DNA of 64,000 nt from Actinoplanes sp. NBC_00393 (GTDB lineage: Bacteria > Actinomycetota > Actinomycetes > Mycobacteriales > Micromonosporaceae). A model generated the notes under the pieces. It searched no databases and was not told the DNA's origin. It saw nothing but the letters and a program-made list of their open reading frames with translations. The position numbers were made by a program, and so were the translations under genes. Positions 61,883-64,000 of the stretch are shown piece after piece. Positions within the stretch are counted from its first letter, which is position 1, and the number at the start of each line of letters is the position of its first letter. The DNA lies in NCBI RefSeq assembly GCF_036053395.1, contig NZ_CP107942.1:4430501-4494500 (forward strand). Direction: 5' to 3'.

Positions 61883-63360
61883 GTGTCGAACAGGGCGTTG
61901 CGGAAGACCAGCCGCGGGTCCAGCCGGGCTTTCGCGGCCATCGCCGCAGTCCAGGCCGGGTACGCGCGACGCAGCTGCGCGGCGGTGGCATGCACCCGGT
62001 ACGGCAGGTAGAAGGTCCCGCCGGCCCGGTCCGCCGCGTCGATCAGCGCCCGGGTCAGCTCCCGCATCCGCCCGTCCGCCGCCGCGGTCCGCTCCTGCCG
62101 GAAGTTCATCACCAGGCCGAACACGTCCTGCCGGGCGTACGCGAGCACGCTGCGGGTGTCCCGCCGCACATCGCGCACGGTGACGTTGAGCAACTCGACT
62201 CCCCCATCAGCGATGAGGGGCCGCGCGGCCTGGACGAACTCCCACAGCCGCTGCCGCGGGACGAAGTACTCGTGCAGGATGTCGCTGGTCTGCTCGGAGT
62301 GGTCGGCGAAGACCGCGGCCGGCTGGTTCTGGATGGTGTTGCGGCTCATCGGGCGCGCCAGCCAGGGCGCGGCCTCCCGCTCCAGGTGCCAGCGCAGCGT
62401 CTTGCCCAGGCCGCTGCCGGCCGAGTTGCGGAACACGGCGCGCTGCAGCTCCGGCGCGGCGGGCCGGGTCAGCGGAAGCACCGCGCCCACGGTTCCCGCC
62501 TCGGGCTCGAACCGCACCAGGATCGCCTCGGCCAGGAAGTTACGCGGATCCACCGACAGCCGGCCGTACGCCATCTCGCTGCCCTCGTCGACCAGCGCCG
62601 CGAACGTGGCGGCGTAGTCGCTGGTCCGCACGGCATGGAAACTCGGCCGGTAGATCGCGTTGGGCCACACCTCCAGGTCGGCGTCAAGGATCACACCGAA
62701 CAGGCCGTAACCGCCCAGCACCAGGCCGAACAGCTCGGCGTTCTCGCCCGGCGAGCAGGTCAGCACGTCGCCGGAGGCGGTGAGCAGCCGCAGCCGCCGT
62801 ACCGTGCCGGCGATCGGCGGGTGCCCGGCGTGCCAGCCGTGGCAGTTGACGCTCAGCGAGCCGCCGACCGAGAAATCGTGGTTCGACTGCATGACCTTCG
62901 GCGACAGGCCGGCGGCGTTGAGCACCGGGATGAGCTCACGCCAGGTGGCTCCCGCGCCGACCCGGACGACCTGGGCGGCGCGGTCCAGCTCGATCCGGTT
63001 CATCGGCCGGGTGTCCAGCACCCAGCCGCCCGCCAGCATGCTCTGGCCGCCCATCGAGTGCCGGACGCCCGCGACGGCCAGCGGCGGGTCCTGGCCGGCG
63101 GCGATCCGGCGCAGCAGCGGGGCCACGGTCCCGGCGGTGTCCTCGGATGACGCGTCGGCGAACAGCACACCGCGTACTGATGTGGGGTTGAGTCTGCTGG
63201 CGTCGTCGAGCAACGCGCCCGGCGCCGCGCTGCCGGAGATCTCCCCCGGCTCAGCCCACCGCGTGGCGGCGAGGGTTCCCGCGCTGCCCAGGGCCAGTGC
63301 GGCGGCCGCGGTCGCGCCGTGGGTCAGGACCTGTCGCCGTGTCGGGCGCTGTCGACCCAT
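61870..63360 (-). CDS. Tat-exported FAD-linked oxidoreductase (BBE/lactone oxidase-like)
   Basis: A 496-residue flavoprotein with a twin-arginine signal (RPTRRQVLTHGATAAAALALG). The FAD-binding domain shows AVAGVRHSMGGQSM, VRVGAGATWRELIPVLNAAGL and SVGGSLSVNCHGWHAG, the PCMH-type pattern of FAD_binding_4. The C-terminal half is the substrate domain, with YRVHATAAQLRRAYPAW. Related enzymes oxidise sugar lactones or alcohols outside the membrane. ATG 63360 is preferred; an ATG at 63366 differs by two codons. It overlaps the convergent TRIC gene by 13 bases. Confidence 0.9.
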   Translation of the reverse strand: MGRQRPTRRQVLTHGATAAAALALGSAGTLAATRWAEPGEISGSAAPGALLDDASRLNPTSVRGVLFADASSEDTAGTVAPLLRRIAAGQDPPLAVAGVRHSMGGQSMLAGGWVLDTRPMNRIELDRAAQVVRVGAGATWRELIPVLNAAGLSPKVMQSNHDFSVGGSLSVNCHGWHAGHPPIAGTVRRLRLLTASGDVLTCSPGENAELFGLVLGGYGLFGVILDADLEVWPNAIYRPSFHAVRTSDYAATFAALVDEGSEMAYGRLSVDPRNFLAEAILVRFEPEAGTVGAVLPLTRPAAPELQRAVFRNSAGSGLGKTLRWHLEREAAPWLARPMSRNTIQNQPAAVFADHSEQTSDILHEYFVPRQRLWEFVQAARPLIADGGVELLNVTVRDVRRDTRSVLAYARQDVFGLVMNFRQERTAAADGRMRELTRALIDAADRAGGTFYLPYRVHATAAQLRRAYPAWTAAMAAKARLDPRLVFRNALFDTYSG

Positions 63361-63471
63361 GATCACGCCGCCGAGTACACCACAGCGGCCCGGGTCACGT
63401 TAGGCCGGCCGGAAGGGTGGGCATAGGAACAAGTGGAACACCGTACTCGAGAGCAACAGGGAAGGCATTCG

Positions 63472-63774
63472 ATGACCACCTACGACAGCACTGTCGGTGC
63501 CCGACAGAACTTCGCCGCAGGTTCCGGCACCGTCGAGGCCACCCAGGACGAGCTCAACGGTTCGCGCCTGGCCTCGGCCGGGCAGGCGGCCCGTAAGCGC
63601 CCCGGCATCACCTCGGCGGCTGTTGCCGCCGTCGCGGCGGTCGCCGCGGCCGGCGTGATCGGCGGCCGCAAGGTCGCGCAGGCGCGCCGCCCGCAGAGCC
63701 GCTGGCAGCGCATCGCGAACCGCGGGCAGAGCGTCCTGCACCGCGGGCAGAGCCTTCTGCGCCGCGGTCGCTGA
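63472..63774 (+). CDS. small membrane protein, 100 aa
   Basis: AGGGAAGG lies 6 nt before ATG 63472. The product has a polar N-terminus, one hydrophobic segment (SAAVAAVAAVAAAGVIGG) and a basic tail with a small repeat (RGQSVLH and RGQSLLR). The tail looks membrane-associated or nucleic-acid binding. I do not recognise the family. A strong terminator follows 12 nt later. Confidence 0.75.
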   Translation: MTTYDSTVGARQNFAAGSGTVEATQDELNGSRLASAGQAARKRPGITSAAVAAVAAVAAAGVIGGRKVAQARRPQSRWQRIANRGQSVLHRGQSLLRRGR

Positions 63775-63786
63775 TACCGGCGTTCC

Positions 63787-63820
63787 GATGGGCCGCAGCC
63801 GATTCCGGCTGCGGCCCATC
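63787..63820 (+). terminator. terminator hairpin
   Basis: GATGGGCCGCAGCC (63787-63800) and GGCTGCGGCCCATC (63807-63820) form a perfect 14-bp stem with a 6-nt loop, just after the small membrane protein gene. Confidence 0.88.
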
Positions 63821-64000
63821 GCCGTCTCCGCCCGGCTGACATGATCCCCCGGTCGATCACCGCACGGCCGCTCGCCGAAAACGTGCCGCCGGTCATGATG
63901 CTGCTGCCGCCGGCCGGCGTGGACTTCGAGGAGATCATCCTGCGCCCGACCGGTGGCCGGTAGCGCCGAAGGGGTGTTCGGCACGTTCGTTCTCCCGTGC
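63821..64000. other. window end, no supported gene
   Basis: Beyond the terminator I see only a 40-codon open frame (63841-63963) without a ribosome-binding site; it is not called. Confidence 0.5.

Noticed and set aside
63841..63963. 40-codon open frame after the last terminator
   Set aside because: It has no ribosome-binding site or recognisable motif. The sequence VMMLLPPAGVDFEEIILRP may be a fragment of another gene, but nothing confirms this.

Overview
The window is about 70% G+C, with strong third-position G/C bias, tightly packed genes, frequent ATGA stop/start overlaps and many GTG starts. Several family types are typical of Actinomycetota: a STAND regulator, a LuxR-type large ATPase regulator, an ECF SigK/anti-sigma pair, a protein mannosyltransferase and a DUF6082-like protein. 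A soil actinomycete close to Micromonosporaceae (Actinoplanes-like) fits best; this is inference from gene content. I see no rRNA, tRNA, CRISPR array, transposase or phage gene.

Layout. 1-6125: a DJ-1/PfpI protein cut by the window edge and carrying an in-frame 15-bp minisatellite, a small hypothetical, a serine hydrolase, a membrane PAS-GGDEF-EAL protein whose two catalytic signatures are both degraded, and a hypothetical. 6177-14991: a TetR-controlled catabolic island (MFS transporter, two phosphotriesterase-like proteins, FAD monooxygenase, HSL-type esterase, metallo-beta-lactamase-fold hydrolase, CocE/NonD hydrolase) closed by a strong hairpin. The first phosphotriesterase paralogue has lost five of six metal ligands, while its neighbour keeps all six. 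The same GTAAGC/GCTTAC element occurs in the TetR, MFS and phosphotriesterase promoters, which points to one regulon.

15036-25951: a STAND regulator diverging from a small unlisted gene, a GT4 glycosyltransferase, a small exported protein, a diguanylate cyclase, a secreted tandem-domain GDPD, an MFS exporter and a hypothetical with a 60-bp coding repeat. 25974-26250 is a 63-bp tandem repeat. 26289-29726 is a four-gene operon read on the minus strand (patatin, MGT-type glycosyltransferase, membrane protein, membrane-anchored hydrolase) with every junction an ATGA overlap; it diverges from a secreted alpha/beta hydrolase across a region rich in inverted repeats. 30668-40956: a LuxR-family ATPase regulator with an ECF sigma factor just upstream, an XRE/TPR regulator, a membrane protein with five C-x4-C motifs, and an ABC exporter co-encoded with its two-component system.

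40970-51120: an FMN-binding protein, a Tat-type serine hydrolase, a P-loop kinase-like protein, a DUF6082-like gene interrupted by an in-frame TGA, a lipoprotein, a caspase-like membrane protein, and an arabinoside uptake and hydrolysis operon (binding protein, two permeases, GH51). 51259-63820: a protein mannosyltransferase, an enoate reductase/crotonase/PadR operon, a SigK-like sigma/anti-sigma pair, a PaoABC-like molybdenum aldehyde oxidase operon, a TRIC-type channel, a Tat-exported FAD oxidoreductase and a small membrane protein followed by a terminator.

Two window-wide patterns stand out. At least eight genes have a TANNNT box exactly 6-7 nt before the start codon and no Shine-Dalgarno sequence, so they are probably transcribed leaderless. 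Four separate short tandem-repeat arrays lie in the first 27 kb, two of them inside coding sequence.
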